Part shown: in pieces, positions 1-9,271 of the stretch
Position numbering within the stretch: the first letter of the stretch is position 1
Layout: the number at the start of each line of letters is the position of its first letter
NCBI GenBank assembly: GCA_017642535.1
Contig: JAGCOW010000063.1
Coordinates: forward strand, 1-45,578
Direction: 5' to 3'
DNA length: 45,578 bases
From: Bacteroidales bacterium
Lineage (GTDB): Bacteria; Bacteroidota; Bacteroidia; Bacteroidales; UBA1715
Notes under the pieces: model-generated
Told to the model about the DNA's origin: nothing
What the model saw: only the letters and a program-made list of their open reading frames with translations
The model's database searches: none
Program-made: the position numbers and the translations under genes

Positions 1-541
1 AATCCGTTTCAGAATCTCCCACATAAACACATTGTTCCTTCGTTACTCCCAAGTGTTCCATTGCCTTCCAAACCATATCCGGACAGGGTTTGCGACGGAT
101 GCCGCTTGTTTCGTCTTCACCCATGGCAACGTCAATCCATTTTGAAAAATGTACTGACTGTAAAATCGAAACTTCTCGTTGCGGTTTGTTCGACACAATT
201 GCCATTGCATAGCCCGCCATCTTTAGTTTTTCCAATAAATCCAGAATGCCTTTGTATGGTCGAGTACAATCGTTGCAATGAGCGGTATAGTGAGAACGAA
301 AAACGGGCATTGCCTCGTCAATCAGTTTTTCGGAAAATGATTCCTTTCGTTCTTCTAATGCCGCACGAAACGCGTCAATCAGTAATTTTCGCACGCCGCA
401 ACCTACGTATTTTCGTATTTCCTCAATTGACCGTTCCCGAAGTCCAAATTGTCGCAACGTAAAATTTACGCTTTGAGCAATATCGATTAGCGAGTCCATC
501 AGTGTTCCATCCAAGTCGAATATGATTGCTTTATATTTCAT
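1..541 (-). CDS. HAD-superfamily hydrolase, phosphoglycolate phosphatase-like (3' end cut by window edge)
   Basis: This frame is open from an ATG at 541 down to the left edge, so about 180 residues are visible and the C-terminus is missing. The N-terminus reads MKYKAIIFDLDGTLMDS, which is HAD motif I with the nucleophile and acid/base aspartates (DxDGT). An all-helical cap follows, then motif II (AIVSNKP), and near the edge motif IV begins (VYVGDSETD). This order matches the Gph/PgmB branch, whose members dephosphorylate small phosphorylated metabolites such as 2-phosphoglycolate; the true substrate cannot be read from the sequence. The gene starts 5 bp after the stop of the upstream pseudouridine synthase gene, so the two are probably co-transcribed. 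Confidence 0.88.
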   Translation of the reverse strand, partial: MKYKAIIFDLDGTLMDSLIDIAQSVNFTLRQFGLRERSIEEIRKYVGCGVRKLLIDAFRAALEERKESFSEKLIDEAMPVFRSHYTAHCNDCTRPYKGILDLLEKLKMAGYAMAIVSNKPQREVSILQSVHFSKWIDVAMGEDETSGIRRKPCPDMVWKAMEHLGVTKEQCVYVGDSETD

Positions 542-546
542 TTTTT

Positions 547-2151
547 TCAAAATTCAATGTCATTTTTAATAGTCAGAGTCATTTCTTCGCCGTTCACAGG
601 ATGGGTAAATCGAATTTCAACGGCATACAACTGTAGGCGTTTTTCTGGCTTGCCATATAATGTGTCGCCTACGATTGGACAATTCAATCCGTCAGGATGG
701 GCGGAATGTACGCGTAGTTGGTGCGTTCTGCCTGTTTGTGGATAAAATGCCACAAGTGTCCGTCCGTTTTTTCGCTGCAATACTTCATATTGAGTTATGG
801 CTGTTTTACCATACTCATAATCAACAACTTGTATGGGTCGCTCATCGAAATCGGGACGCAGAGGCAAGGAAATCTCGCCTTTGTCGTGTTGCACGATTCC
901 GTCTAATAGTGCAATGTACTTTTTATGCACCTGTCTGTTCTCAAATTGTCGTTGTAAATTTCGGCACACGTCCACGTTTTTTGCAATAATCAATAATCCC
1001 GAAGTTGCCATATCCAAACGATGAACAACATAAACGTCACCATATTTTTTCTTTGCCCAGCCATACACCGACGGTTGTGGTATATTTCCGGGAACCGACA
1101 AAACATTAGTTGGTTTGTCAACCACGAGCAAACTCTCGTCTTCATAGACAATCTGAATCATTCCGTCTAAATCATACGATTCCGAAAAACGATTTTCCTC
1201 AACATCAAGACCTTGTAACATAAAATTCAATATCGGTTCGCATTTTTGCTTGCAGGCAGTGTAAAAACTTCCCTGACGACGAATATGGTCTTTGGGTGAA
1301 CGTCCCCACCAAAATTCCGCCATCGCAATTGGCTGAAGATGATTACGATACGCATATTGTAACAATCGTGGAGCAGCACATTCTCCAGCTCCGGCTGGCG
1401 GCATTGTTTCGCCAAAAATTTCCGACGCACCCTTGGATTCTCCTTTGGCATTTAAGAAAATGAAATGCTCAAAAATCTTTCGTTGTAACTCGTGCGACAT
1501 TGTTTTTCGCTGTTGCGACAAAGATTCTATCTCGCTGTTGATTGTATCACGTTGATTTTGAATTTGTTGTAATTTTTCTTGCAGAGTGCGTTGCAAACGT
1601 TTCAGTTCCGCTTTTTGAAATTGACTTTCTCGAATTAAATCTTGCAATTCTTGTTCGGAGAGTGTGGTCTTCCTTTTTTCGTCACGTTCCGCTTTTGCCG
1701 CACGAAGCCGTTGTCTCTCAGCGTCAAGCGTCGTATTGATTTCATTCTGCAATAGTTCACATTCCGAAAAAATCGCATTTTGTTCCAATTCTTCAATACG
1801 AGTGTTTATGGCAGAGATTTTTGCTTCTTCTGGTTTGAAAAATCCGTCTTCGGCAATCAAATCGTACACAGGTGGCACAAAATATTCGTGAATGTTCTTT
1901 CCCTGAATTTGCCCAGAAAATGCCGACACAAAACCGATTTCACCGTTTGGGTCTTTCACTACCAACACGCCGAACATTTTTCCTTGTTGCAGTTCTTCCG
2001 TCCAGTCTTCCCGACTTTGAATGTATTGTTGCACTTGGTTTGTCGCCATCAACGACAACAAATGCGGTTCGTAGCAAAACGGACACGTAAACTTCGTCGG
2101 TAACGGAATGGAATCAATCGGTTTATTGAACTTGTGAAACATATTTTGCAA
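547..2151 (-). CDS. RluA-family RNA pseudouridine synthase with long coiled-coil N-terminal extension
   Basis: The 534-residue protein has an RluA-type catalytic domain in roughly residues 330-534. It carries the signature HRLDMATSG at 377-385, with Asp380 as the expected catalytic residue, and a later QTGRTHQLRVH block. Family members isomerise uridine to pseudouridine in rRNA or tRNA. Most RluA proteins are 220-330 residues, so the first 330 residues are an extension. It has a possible metal or structural CPFC at 23-26 and a charged, Gln/Glu/Arg-rich coiled coil at about 110-228. Long versions of this kind are known, but their RNA target cannot be assigned here. The gene is divergent from the esterase gene, and an imperfect -7 box on the minus strand (TACTTTTA, 2161-2168) lies just upstream. 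Confidence 0.88.
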   Translation of the reverse strand: MQNMFHKFNKPIDSIPLPTKFTCPFCYEPHLLSLMATNQVQQYIQSREDWTEELQQGKMFGVLVVKDPNGEIGFVSAFSGQIQGKNIHEYFVPPVYDLIAEDGFFKPEEAKISAINTRIEELEQNAIFSECELLQNEINTTLDAERQRLRAAKAERDEKRKTTLSEQELQDLIRESQFQKAELKRLQRTLQEKLQQIQNQRDTINSEIESLSQQRKTMSHELQRKIFEHFIFLNAKGESKGASEIFGETMPPAGAGECAAPRLLQYAYRNHLQPIAMAEFWWGRSPKDHIRRQGSFYTACKQKCEPILNFMLQGLDVEENRFSESYDLDGMIQIVYEDESLLVVDKPTNVLSVPGNIPQPSVYGWAKKKYGDVYVVHRLDMATSGLLIIAKNVDVCRNLQRQFENRQVHKKYIALLDGIVQHDKGEISLPLRPDFDERPIQVVDYEYGKTAITQYEVLQRKNGRTLVAFYPQTGRTHQLRVHSAHPDGLNCPIVGDTLYGKPEKRLQLYAVEIRFTHPVNGEEMTLTIKNDIEF

Positions 2152-2208
2152 ATTTCATCGTAAAAGTACGATTTAATTGAGTTCTTCTCTATCTTTACAA
2201 ACAAAAAA

Positions 2209-3450
2209 ATGGCTTACTATCGTCTTAAATATGCAATAAACAACGGTCGTTTTCAACCATGCAGTATGGTTGATGGTATTGTTTGTTCTCACGAAACGCC
2301 GACGGCATTCCCTCAGAATTCGGGACGATTGGAGTCGTTGCTCAAACACGATAAATTGTTACAAAACGAGGATTCGTTCTTCCTCGACATTTGGACTCCC
2401 GATTCTCATGGCATAAAACCCGTATTGTTCTGGATTCATGGCGGTGCATTCGTCTCGGGCGCAAGCGGCGACGTGCATAATAATGCGGAAGAACTTGCCC
2501 GCAACGCCGATATGGTAGTTGTGAGCCCGTCGTACCGTTTGGGAATTTTAGGAACAAGTTATTTTGATGGTATTCCTCAGCAAAACTGTGGCTTTCACGA
2601 CATTATAACCGCTTTGGAATGGACGAACAAGTATATTTCGCAGTTTCAAGGTGACGCAAAAACCATCACCATCGGCGGTCAATCTTCGGGAGCTTGGTAT
2701 GCCATGGCTATTCATACGTCAAAAAAGCTGCAACAGTTGTTTCAAAAAACAATGTTGTTTAGTTGGCCAGGAGCAATGAAAGCCATTTCAACAGAACAAG
2801 CCGAGGTGATTTATCAACATTTCCTCAAAGAATTGCGAAAACTCACTGATGAACAGCCCACAAACGCTTCCATTGACGCGATTTTGCAAGCTCAACGCAT
2901 TGTTGGTCAATACAATCATAAAAAGTATAAATTCGATGTCCCATTTCTGCCCAGCGTTGAACCTGATTTTGTTCATTCGGATTTTTACAATGCGGTTGAG
3001 AACATTGACAAAAAGATATTCCTACAATACACCAAGGACGAGTGTGGTATCTATGTGTGTCACAAACAAATACACCGACGTACCCCGCTTTTAATCACAT
3101 CGTTGTTTCTCAAACGCTACTGTCCGCAAAAACCGTATAAACAGTTGCGGTCATATGTGAAAAAACTGCATAGCACGTACCGTTCGGTGGTTGCAATCAC
3201 TTCACAATATCTGTTTCACAATCCGGCAAAACAGATTGCACAAAGAACGACAAATGCGATTGTCAATGAGTTTGATTTTCCGACACCCGCCAACAGAACA
3301 GGGTGTTGTCATTGTTTTGATTTGCCGCTCATTTTTGGCAACATTGATTCTTGGAAAAACAGCGATATTTTTTCGGGTTGTGACTTTGAGTCAATGAAAA
3401 AAGAATCATTGTCGTTACAGGCAAAAATCAAGGAATTTTGTCATAAATAG
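2209..3450 (+). CDS. Type-B carboxylesterase (alpha/beta hydrolase)
   Basis: This 413-residue protein has the architecture of carboxylesterase type B / p-nitrobenzyl esterase. The oxyanion-hole loop is WIHGGAFVSGASG (about 75-87). The nucleophile elbow is GGQSSGA, with Ser159 in GxSxG. The acid is probably Glu278 in TKDE, and the histidine is probably His368 in CHCFDLPLIFGN, which matches the conserved HxxELPFVFGN block. The elbow reads QSS where the family usually has ESA. At 413 residues it is about 80-100 shorter than typical bacterial members. There is no signal peptide, so it should hydrolyse ester substrates in the cytoplasm; the substrate is unknown. The start follows an imperfect -7 box (TATCTTTA, 2190-2197). 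Confidence 0.88.
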   Translation: MAYYRLKYAINNGRFQPCSMVDGIVCSHETPTAFPQNSGRLESLLKHDKLLQNEDSFFLDIWTPDSHGIKPVLFWIHGGAFVSGASGDVHNNAEELARNADMVVVSPSYRLGILGTSYFDGIPQQNCGFHDIITALEWTNKYISQFQGDAKTITIGGQSSGAWYAMAIHTSKKLQQLFQKTMLFSWPGAMKAISTEQAEVIYQHFLKELRKLTDEQPTNASIDAILQAQRIVGQYNHKKYKFDVPFLPSVEPDFVHSDFYNAVENIDKKIFLQYTKDECGIYVCHKQIHRRTPLLITSLFLKRYCPQKPYKQLRSYVKKLHSTYRSVVAITSQYLFHNPAKQIAQRTTNAIVNEFDFPTPANRTGCCHCFDLPLIFGNIDSWKNSDIFSGCDFESMKKESLSLQAKIKEFCHK

Positions 3451-3463
3451 AACGAAATTCACT

Positions 3464-5236
3464 TTATTGAATTCTCACGCCGACCATTGTCATATCGTCA
3501 ACCTGTTCGGAGCCAGCACGCCAAGCTTCAATTGTTGATTTTAGTCGTTTGCCGATTTCGTTCATTGGCAAGGAATCGTTTTCTATTAGGAATGCTTCAA
3601 GTCGTCTGCTCTTGTATTTTTCTCTTTCGGGATTAGTCTGGTCTTTTATACCGTCACTCATAAAGTACAGAGCATCACCTTTTTGCAATTGAATGTCAAA
3701 ATCTTGGAAATCTTCCTCTATCGTGTAGTTTCCAATAGGCATACGGTCTCCTTTTATTTTGATTGTAGCACCGTTACGGACGATGATGGCAGTCTGGTTT
3801 GCCGAAGCAAATTTCATCAGTCGGGTTTCTGGGTCAATAATACCTATGGTCATATCCATACCGTCGCTGACAGAAAATTCGTCGTTCGCATTTTGAGCAA
3901 GCAATGTTTTTACCACCTTGCGCATACGATTCAGAATAACCGAAGGTTGTAATTCGTTACCAAGTAGTTCCATAGAATTGATGATATCCTTCATTGAACT
4001 GATACCCATCATACTCAGCATAGAACCGGGAACACCGTGACCCGTACAGTCGGCTTCAACGATGATTTGCAGATTTTTCTTTCGTTCCACAAAGTACCAG
4101 TCACCAGAAATGATGTGTTTTGGCTGATAATATACAAAACTATCAGGGAAAATCTTTGCAACGTCTTCACCCGTGCTGACGGCAGCTCGTTGGATACGAC
4201 TCGCATAACTAATTGATTCGTGGATTTCCTTGTTAACGGCAGCAAGTTCATCTTTTTGAATATAGAATTTCTCAAGCATTTCGGCAACTTGTCCCATTTC
4301 GTCGGCTGTTTCTTTCACGGGGACTAATTCTTCCGCTGTTCCCGAAGCAAGCGAACGAGAAATTTTCTTCAACGGTCGCATCACTTTGTCACGCATAAAT
4401 AGCAACAATCCACCCATTGCAACCAAACAGAGCAAGGCAAAAATGCAAAATACTGGTATCATTTTGGCAAAGTTTTCTTCCACATTGTTCTCGAAAACAG
4501 TGTTCATACTTGCCTGACGTATTTGTGTAATGTTGTCGAGATTTTTGGTGATAATGATGTTGAATCCGTTGTTTTCAAATGATTTAACATTGGCATCCGT
4601 ATCTTCTGTTGAAATACCAGTATATATGGCACCAAGCGACAATCTGAAATCTTCAAGCAGTTTATTGTCAATTTCTCGTGCGAGAATCATATAACCTTTC
4701 GGAGCCAACTTGTGAGCATTGTCATGCGAAGGCGTAATGGTTGCACAGAAATACTCCATCAGACGACCGGTATTATATATGTAGAAATTCACAAGTCCCG
4801 TATCTTTGAAACATTCCTTGAAATTGTTGAAACTGAACGGGAAAAATGTAAAATCCTTGTATTTGTCTTCGATTTTAAGATATTTACGGAGTCCAACCGA
4901 GTCGTACATTGCAATCATTGATGCCGAATACATGTTGGTCATATATCCGAAGTTGTCTTCGAGCCATGCTGAATCTTTTGGATCGTAGTCACGACTTATG
5001 AATTCAACAACCTCGTCCCAAGCAGAATTGTCGCGCACGGCATTGGTGAAATTGCCCGATTTTGCCTGCCAAACTTTTTCCGACATATTTTGAAGTTCAT
5101 TGCGGGTGATTTCCACAAGTTCCTTATGTTGGTGAATCTGCCATACTATGTACAAAAGAATACTGGTAACCAACACGATTGACGTCACTATGGCAACTCT
5201 CGCCATTTGTGACAATAATGATTTGAAATTTTTCAT
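3464..5236 (-). CDS. Membrane-bound SpoIIE/PP2C-type serine phosphatase with extracytoplasmic sensor and HAMP domain
   Basis: The start at 5236 (MKNFKSLL) is preferred over an in-frame start at 5281, because a perfect -7 box on the minus strand (5279-5286) overlaps the upstream start. The 590-residue protein has one membrane helix near residues 12-34, an extracytoplasmic region of about 220 residues resembling a CHASE4-type sensor, and a second helix near 258-281. A HAMP segment follows (MRPLKKISRSLASG), then a linker containing ISYASRIQ, then a SpoIIE-type PP2C domain. Metal-binding motifs are visible: SGDWYF, EADCTGHG, SDGIKD and DDMTMVG. Such proteins dephosphorylate anti-sigma-factor antagonists or similar regulators on sensing an external signal. 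No partner kinase or antagonist gene is next to it. The TPR and repeat-protein genes lie upstream on the same strand, separated by about 110 bp and this gene's own promoter. Confidence 0.88.
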   Translation of the reverse strand: MKNFKSLLSQMARVAIVTSIVLVTSILLYIVWQIHQHKELVEITRNELQNMSEKVWQAKSGNFTNAVRDNSAWDEVVEFISRDYDPKDSAWLEDNFGYMTNMYSASMIAMYDSVGLRKYLKIEDKYKDFTFFPFSFNNFKECFKDTGLVNFYIYNTGRLMEYFCATITPSHDNAHKLAPKGYMILAREIDNKLLEDFRLSLGAIYTGISTEDTDANVKSFENNGFNIIITKNLDNITQIRQASMNTVFENNVEENFAKMIPVFCIFALLCLVAMGGLLLFMRDKVMRPLKKISRSLASGTAEELVPVKETADEMGQVAEMLEKFYIQKDELAAVNKEIHESISYASRIQRAAVSTGEDVAKIFPDSFVYYQPKHIISGDWYFVERKKNLQIIVEADCTGHGVPGSMLSMMGISSMKDIINSMELLGNELQPSVILNRMRKVVKTLLAQNANDEFSVSDGMDMTIGIIDPETRLMKFASANQTAIIVRNGATIKIKGDRMPIGNYTIEEDFQDFDIQLQKGDALYFMSDGIKDQTNPEREKYKSRRLEAFLIENDSLPMNEIGKRLKSTIEAWRAGSEQVDDMTMVGVRIQ

Positions 5237-5278
5237 AACACTACATCTTTGAAACTTTGCAAAAGCAAATAGATACCC

Positions 5279-5286
5279 CAAATATA
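5279..5286 (-). promoter_or_regulatory. Bacteroidota -7 promoter element for the SpoIIE-type phosphatase gene
   Basis: The minus strand reads TATATTTG, a perfect TAnnTTTG, 42 bp before the ATG at 5236. It overlaps the in-frame ATG at 5281, which supports the downstream start. Confidence 0.55.
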
Positions 5287-5345
5287 AAAATATTTTTATT
5301 GTGTTATGATTGATAGATGAGTTTTTTCAAAAAAAGACGAATTGT

Positions 5346-6104
5346 CTAATTCTTGATTTTCTCTGCCAACGCTTGTAACTCTTCGGAATCTGGTTTGATT
5401 TTGAGGGCTTGTTGGATAAGTTCCATCGCATCTTTTTGTTGCCCGAGTTCTATATAAATATCTGCCAAGTTGCGTAACGAGTGAAGGAACGCAGGGTCCA
5501 ACTTCAATGTTTTCTGATAATATTCAATAGCGTGTTCGTTGTCGTTCAGTAATTTGTAGCAAACAGCGGTATTGTGATTTACCATCACATTTTGAGGATT
5601 GACTTCCAATGCTTTCAAATAAAATTCGATTGCTTTGTCGTATTTTTCTTGTATTCTGTAGCAATCAGCCAAACAGAATAGTGCCTCTTCGCTTTCTGGT
5701 CTGATTTTTAGTGCCGAGGAAAATGCTTCAATGGCTTTTTCTATCTCGTTACATTCGGAATAGTTTACCCCTAATGCAAATGATAATTTAAATTCTTTTC
5801 CGCTGATTTCCTGATGCTTGAGCAGACAAGCTATTGCTTCGGCATACATTTTTAGTGCGTGGAACGACACACTTAATCCATACAATGCCTTCTCGGAGTT
5901 TGGTTTTATCTCCAGTGCTTTAATAAACGATGTGATGGCTTTCTCGTGGTTTTCCTGCAAACCATAAGCAGTTCCTTGATAGTGCCAAGCAATGTGCCAA
6001 TCGGGATATTCGGCAACAACTTCGTTTGCCAAGTCCAACAATTTTTGGTACTCTCGTTTTTTAGCGAGTTCAATCAGTAATCGTTCGTACGTACTTTTAT
6101 CCAT
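5346..6104 (-). CDS. Tetratricopeptide-repeat (TPR) protein
   Basis: The 252 residues are almost entirely TPR units of about 34 residues. Typical cores recur (for example ALYGLSVSFHALKMYAEAI and ALFCLADCYRIQEKYDKAI), with the spaced A/G/Y/A/P pattern, and I count six to seven units. There is no signal peptide or membrane helix, so it is probably a cytoplasmic protein-interaction scaffold. It begins 2 bp after the stop codon of the upstream repeat protein, so the two genes are very likely co-transcribed and translationally linked. The SpoIIE phosphatase gene lies downstream with its own promoter. No specific function can be assigned. Confidence 0.9.
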   Translation of the reverse strand: MDKSTYERLLIELAKKREYQKLLDLANEVVAEYPDWHIAWHYQGTAYGLQENHEKAITSFIKALEIKPNSEKALYGLSVSFHALKMYAEAIACLLKHQEISGKEFKLSFALGVNYSECNEIEKAIEAFSSALKIRPESEEALFCLADCYRIQEKYDKAIEFYLKALEVNPQNVMVNHNTAVCYKLLNDNEHAIEYYQKTLKLDPAFLHSLRNLADIYIELGQQKDAMELIQQALKIKPDSEELQALAEKIKN

Positions 6105-6106
6105 AA

Positions 6107-7843
6107 TTATTTCACCGTAGATGTTTTAGCACGATTGTCAACTTTTACTTTTTTCACACGTCCTTTCTTGTATTTCGCATAATAAAGCAAGTCGCCTTGT
6201 ACCGAGTATGCCTTGTAATTGCCGTGACGTTCACCGGCTTTGTATGATTCTTCCTCTTTTACAGGTCCTTCTTTGTAACGAATTATCCATTTCCCTTCGG
6301 GACGTTCACCTTTGAAATTAATGTCGCGTTCGCACACGCCCGATTCATTATAATATTGCCAATGACCTGTCATTTTCCCATTGTCATATTGACCGGCAAT
6401 ATTGAGTTTCCCGTTGAGGAAATATGTCTTCGATGAGCCGTGTAACTGCCCGTTGGCATAATTTTTCTCTGCCTGAATCAGACCTTTTTCGTTCCAATAT
6501 GTTGCTGTACCGTGGTTTACGCCGTTTTTGTATTCAACTTTATATTTCATCTGGTCGGGATTTTCTTCGTACCAACCAGTCCACGTGCCTGTCATCAATC
6601 CTTTGTCGAAATAGCCGATGGTCATAGTTTTGCCGTTTTCGAACCATTGAGTAAATTCGCCTTGCTCGAGGTTATTTTCAAAATTTCCTTCGTGTTCTTT
6701 TTGACCGTTTTCGTAGTAGAATGTCCACGTTCCAGTTTTCATATCGTTTTGATAATCACCTTCTTTCCATACGGAACCATCGGCATAGTACCACGTCCAA
6801 TGACCTGTTTTCTTGCCTGCCGAGAAGTTACCAGTATTGCCGACTTTTCCGTTGTCGTGGCGGTAATATGTCCATGTGCCGTCTTGTAAATCGTTCACGA
6901 AAGTACCTTCCATATCAAGTTTCCCGTCGGCAAGCCACCATTTTGCAGAACCATTTTTCTGGTTGTTTTTGTATTCAATGGCAGAAAGTTGTTGTGAGCC
7001 GTCTTCCGTCCAAATTTCTTGCAATCCTTCGAGGGAACCTTCTTCATAGTGATTTTTTCGGATGACATTACCGTTGCCGTTCCACGTTGTCCAATCACCG
7101 TGTTTTTTATTATTGCGGTAAAAACCTTTTTGTTGAGGTTTGCCGTTTTCAAAATAACTTTCGTATGTGCAGTCAGTCATACTGATTTTTTCTTTCACGT
7201 TGCCGTTGCCATAATATTCAATCCAGTTGCCAACTTTTTCGCCTTGGCGATAGCATCCTTGTGACTTAATTTTGTTATTTTCAAAATACGAAATCCATTC
7301 GCCTTCGCGATAGCCGTCTTTTATGCGACCTTGCGTTTTTACGCTACCATTGCTCCACGTTTCCTGATAGTTTCCGTTACCGTTTGTTACCATACAGCCG
7401 CCACGTATGTAACATTGGTTCCAGATGAGCATCGTGTCGTTTTTGTAGTATAATTCTTTTTTCAAAATACCTTGTGGATAATAGTATTTCCACGAAGAGT
7501 CTTGTTTGTTGCGTTTATAATAACCTTCGACCATTTTCTTGCCTTCGTCGTTCCATTCCGTGTAAGGACCCCATAATTCGTTGAGAACGTATGTCGCTTC
7601 CTGGATTTTTACACCATTTTTGTATATGATATTTTTCCCATTGAGACGACCACGTAAGAAATTAGATTCTTGCACCTTGTTTCCAAGCGAATCCCAATAA
7701 GTCCATAAACCTTGTTCCGTGCCATCAATCCAGGAACCTTGGCATTTTATTTTGCCGTTCTTCCAATAATACGTGGAATCTTGTGCAAACATTTGAACAC
7801 CACAGAACAAAATAGTGGTTGCAAGTAGGGCGATTCTTTTCAT
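6107..7843 (-). CDS. Secreted YwqK/MORN-like repeat protein
   Basis: The 578-residue protein starts with a signal peptide (MKRIALLATTILFCGVQMFAQ) and then consists of roughly 22-24 tandem units of about 23 residues. Units have the form GxWxxYYxNGxxKxxGxYxxGxxxG; clear examples include GTWTFYYENGQKEHEGN and GHWTWYYADGSVWKEGD. This matches the MORN-like repeat family often labelled the YwqK antitoxin family. The repeats form elongated beta-sheet rods, and the export signal points to a periplasmic or surface role. The toxin-antitoxin label is not supported, because no toxin gene is nearby. It is the first gene of a two-gene unit with the TPR protein and is divergent from the DUF4924 gene. The ligand is unknown. 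Confidence 0.87.
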   Translation of the reverse strand: MKRIALLATTILFCGVQMFAQDSTYYWKNGKIKCQGSWIDGTEQGLWTYWDSLGNKVQESNFLRGRLNGKNIIYKNGVKIQEATYVLNELWGPYTEWNDEGKKMVEGYYKRNKQDSSWKYYYPQGILKKELYYKNDTMLIWNQCYIRGGCMVTNGNGNYQETWSNGSVKTQGRIKDGYREGEWISYFENNKIKSQGCYRQGEKVGNWIEYYGNGNVKEKISMTDCTYESYFENGKPQQKGFYRNNKKHGDWTTWNGNGNVIRKNHYEEGSLEGLQEIWTEDGSQQLSAIEYKNNQKNGSAKWWLADGKLDMEGTFVNDLQDGTWTYYRHDNGKVGNTGNFSAGKKTGHWTWYYADGSVWKEGDYQNDMKTGTWTFYYENGQKEHEGNFENNLEQGEFTQWFENGKTMTIGYFDKGLMTGTWTGWYEENPDQMKYKVEYKNGVNHGTATYWNEKGLIQAEKNYANGQLHGSSKTYFLNGKLNIAGQYDNGKMTGHWQYYNESGVCERDINFKGERPEGKWIIRYKEGPVKEEESYKAGERHGNYKAYSVQGDLLYYAKYKKGRVKKVKVDNRAKTSTVK

Positions 7844-7984
7844 ATCTATTTATTTAAGTTTCTGAATATCAATATATTATAACTTAAAGTTAATCTTTTA
7901 AAAACTTCCACAAAGTAGTTAACTTTTTTCAATTGTGTGAAATAATGTTCATGAAGTTCTTAACACGAAATGAAACGTTTTTTT

Positions 7985-8018
7985 GAAAAGAGAAATCTCG
8001 CAAAATAGTTCTCTTTTC
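7985..8018. repeat. 10-bp perfect inverted repeat in the divergent intergenic region
   Basis: GAAAAGAGAA (7985-7994) pairs perfectly with TTCTCTTTTC (8009-8018) across a 14-nt loop. It lies 37 bp upstream of the DUF4924 start, inside the 212-bp gap 7844-8055, which is otherwise AT-rich with no recognisable gene. It could be an operator or a transcript hairpin; there is no T-run typical of a terminator. Confidence 0.4.
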
Positions 8019-8055
8019 TATGAAAAAATTCTAATTTTACCGCCGCAAAGGTGGT

Positions 8056-8595
8056 ATGATAATAGCAAAGCAAAAACGGCAGGAAAACATTGCGGAATAC
8101 GTTCTCTATATGTGGCAGTTAGAGGATTTGCTCCGTGCATACAAATTCAATGTCGATGCCTTGATGCAAGGATTTCATCTGCCAGCCGACGAGCAGGCAA
8201 AAGTTCGTCAGTGGTATCAGGATTTGGCTGACGCTATGCAGGCAGAAGGTATTCATGCCAAAGGTCATCTTATGCAACTGAAGGAGTTGGTGCAAGATTT
8301 ATCGACGCTTAACATTCAGATTCTTCAAATGCCAAACGAAACGAAATATAAAGAATACTTCACGGCAGCGATGCCTCATATTACCGAAATCATCAATCAT
8401 TCCGACGGTTTTGTGAAAAACGAGATAGATGCTTGTTTTACAGGACTTTATGGTGTGATGTTGCTTCGTATGCAAAAGAAACCTATCAGCGAAGACACGG
8501 CTAAAGCGGTGGAAACATTCTCGCATTTGTTAGGTGCGTTGGCAGTGAAGTTCAAACAATATGAAAAAGGTGAATTAAACGTTAATTTAGAATAA
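8056..8595 (+). CDS. DUF4924 family protein
   Basis: The 179-residue protein matches, from memory of the family, the Bacteroidota-restricted DUF4924 group. It begins MIIAKQKRQENIAEYVLYMWQ and is predicted all-helical with many charged residues, no signal peptide and no membrane segment. No catalytic motif is visible and the function is unknown. Its stop codon overlaps the rpe start by one base (TAATG at 8593-8597), so the two proteins are probably translated in a coupled way. The upstream AAAGGTGG stretch is not a clear ribosome-binding site. Confidence 0.85.
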   Translation: MIIAKQKRQENIAEYVLYMWQLEDLLRAYKFNVDALMQGFHLPADEQAKVRQWYQDLADAMQAEGIHAKGHLMQLKELVQDLSTLNIQILQMPNETKYKEYFTAAMPHITEIINHSDGFVKNEIDACFTGLYGVMLLRMQKKPISEDTAKAVETFSHLLGALAVKFKQYEKGELNVNLE

Positions 8596-9245
8596 TGGCT
8601 ATCATATCTCCGTCGATTTTGTCGGCAAATTTTGCAAATCTTCAAGCTGATATAGAAATGTTGAACAATAGTGCTGCCGATTGGTTGCACATAGATGTGA
8701 TGGATGGCGTTTTTGTTCCCAACATATCATTCGGATTCCCTGTCCTGAAGGCAATTCAGCCAATTGCAAAGAAACCGTTCGATGTGCATTTGATGATAGT
8801 GAATCCTGAACGTTATGTGGAACGTTTCAAACAGGCCGGTGCATCGTTGTTGACAGTGCATTATGAAGCATGTTCGGACTTACGTCGCACGATAGAGCAA
8901 ATTCGTTCGTTGGGAATGAAAGCAGGTGTCTCTATTAATCCCGAAACGCCTACACACGTGTTGAAGGAAATTATTCCGAATGTTGACTTGGTGCTTGTAA
9001 TGTCGGTACATCCAGGTTTTGGCGGACAAAAGTTTATTCCCGAAAGTTTGCAAAAAATTGCAGAAGTTCGGAGAATGATTACTCAGTCAAATTCATCTGC
9101 GTTGATTGAAGTTGACGGTGGTGTCGGTTTGCAAAATGCAGCCGAGGTGATTGCAATGGGTGCTGACGCTCTTGTGGGTGGTGCTTCGGTGTTTACGTCG
9201 GAAAATCCCCAAGAAACTATCGCTAAATTAAAGAATGTGAAATAG
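8595..9245 (+). CDS. rpe: Ribulose-phosphate 3-epimerase
   Basis: The 216-residue TIM-barrel enzyme interconverts D-ribulose 5-phosphate and D-xylulose 5-phosphate in the pentose phosphate pathway. The family blocks are in order: ILSANFANLQADIEML near the start; LHIDVMDGVFVPNISFG (metal-binding His and Asp); DVHLMIVNPE; MSVHPGFGGQKF; and IEVDGGVG with the second catalytic Asp. Length is typical and all key residues are present. It is coupled to the DUF4924 gene by a TAATG overlap, and the GH130 gene follows after 26 bp, so the three genes may form an operon. Confidence 0.97.
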   Translation: MAIISPSILSANFANLQADIEMLNNSAADWLHIDVMDGVFVPNISFGFPVLKAIQPIAKKPFDVHLMIVNPERYVERFKQAGASLLTVHYEACSDLRRTIEQIRSLGMKAGVSINPETPTHVLKEIIPNVDLVLVMSVHPGFGGQKFIPESLQKIAEVRRMITQSNSSALIEVDGGVGLQNAAEVIAMGADALVGGASVFTSENPQETIAKLKNVK

Positions 9246-9271
9246 CATTGTACGATTAAAACTTCTCTGTT

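Noticed and set aside
61..462. 133-residue plus-strand open frame at the left edge
   Set aside because: It is antisense to the HAD phosphatase, whose motifs on the minus strand are clear.
6107..7843. Toxin-antitoxin locus suggested by the YwqK antitoxin label
   Set aside because: The protein has a signal peptide and about two dozen MORN-like repeats, and no toxin gene is adjacent.
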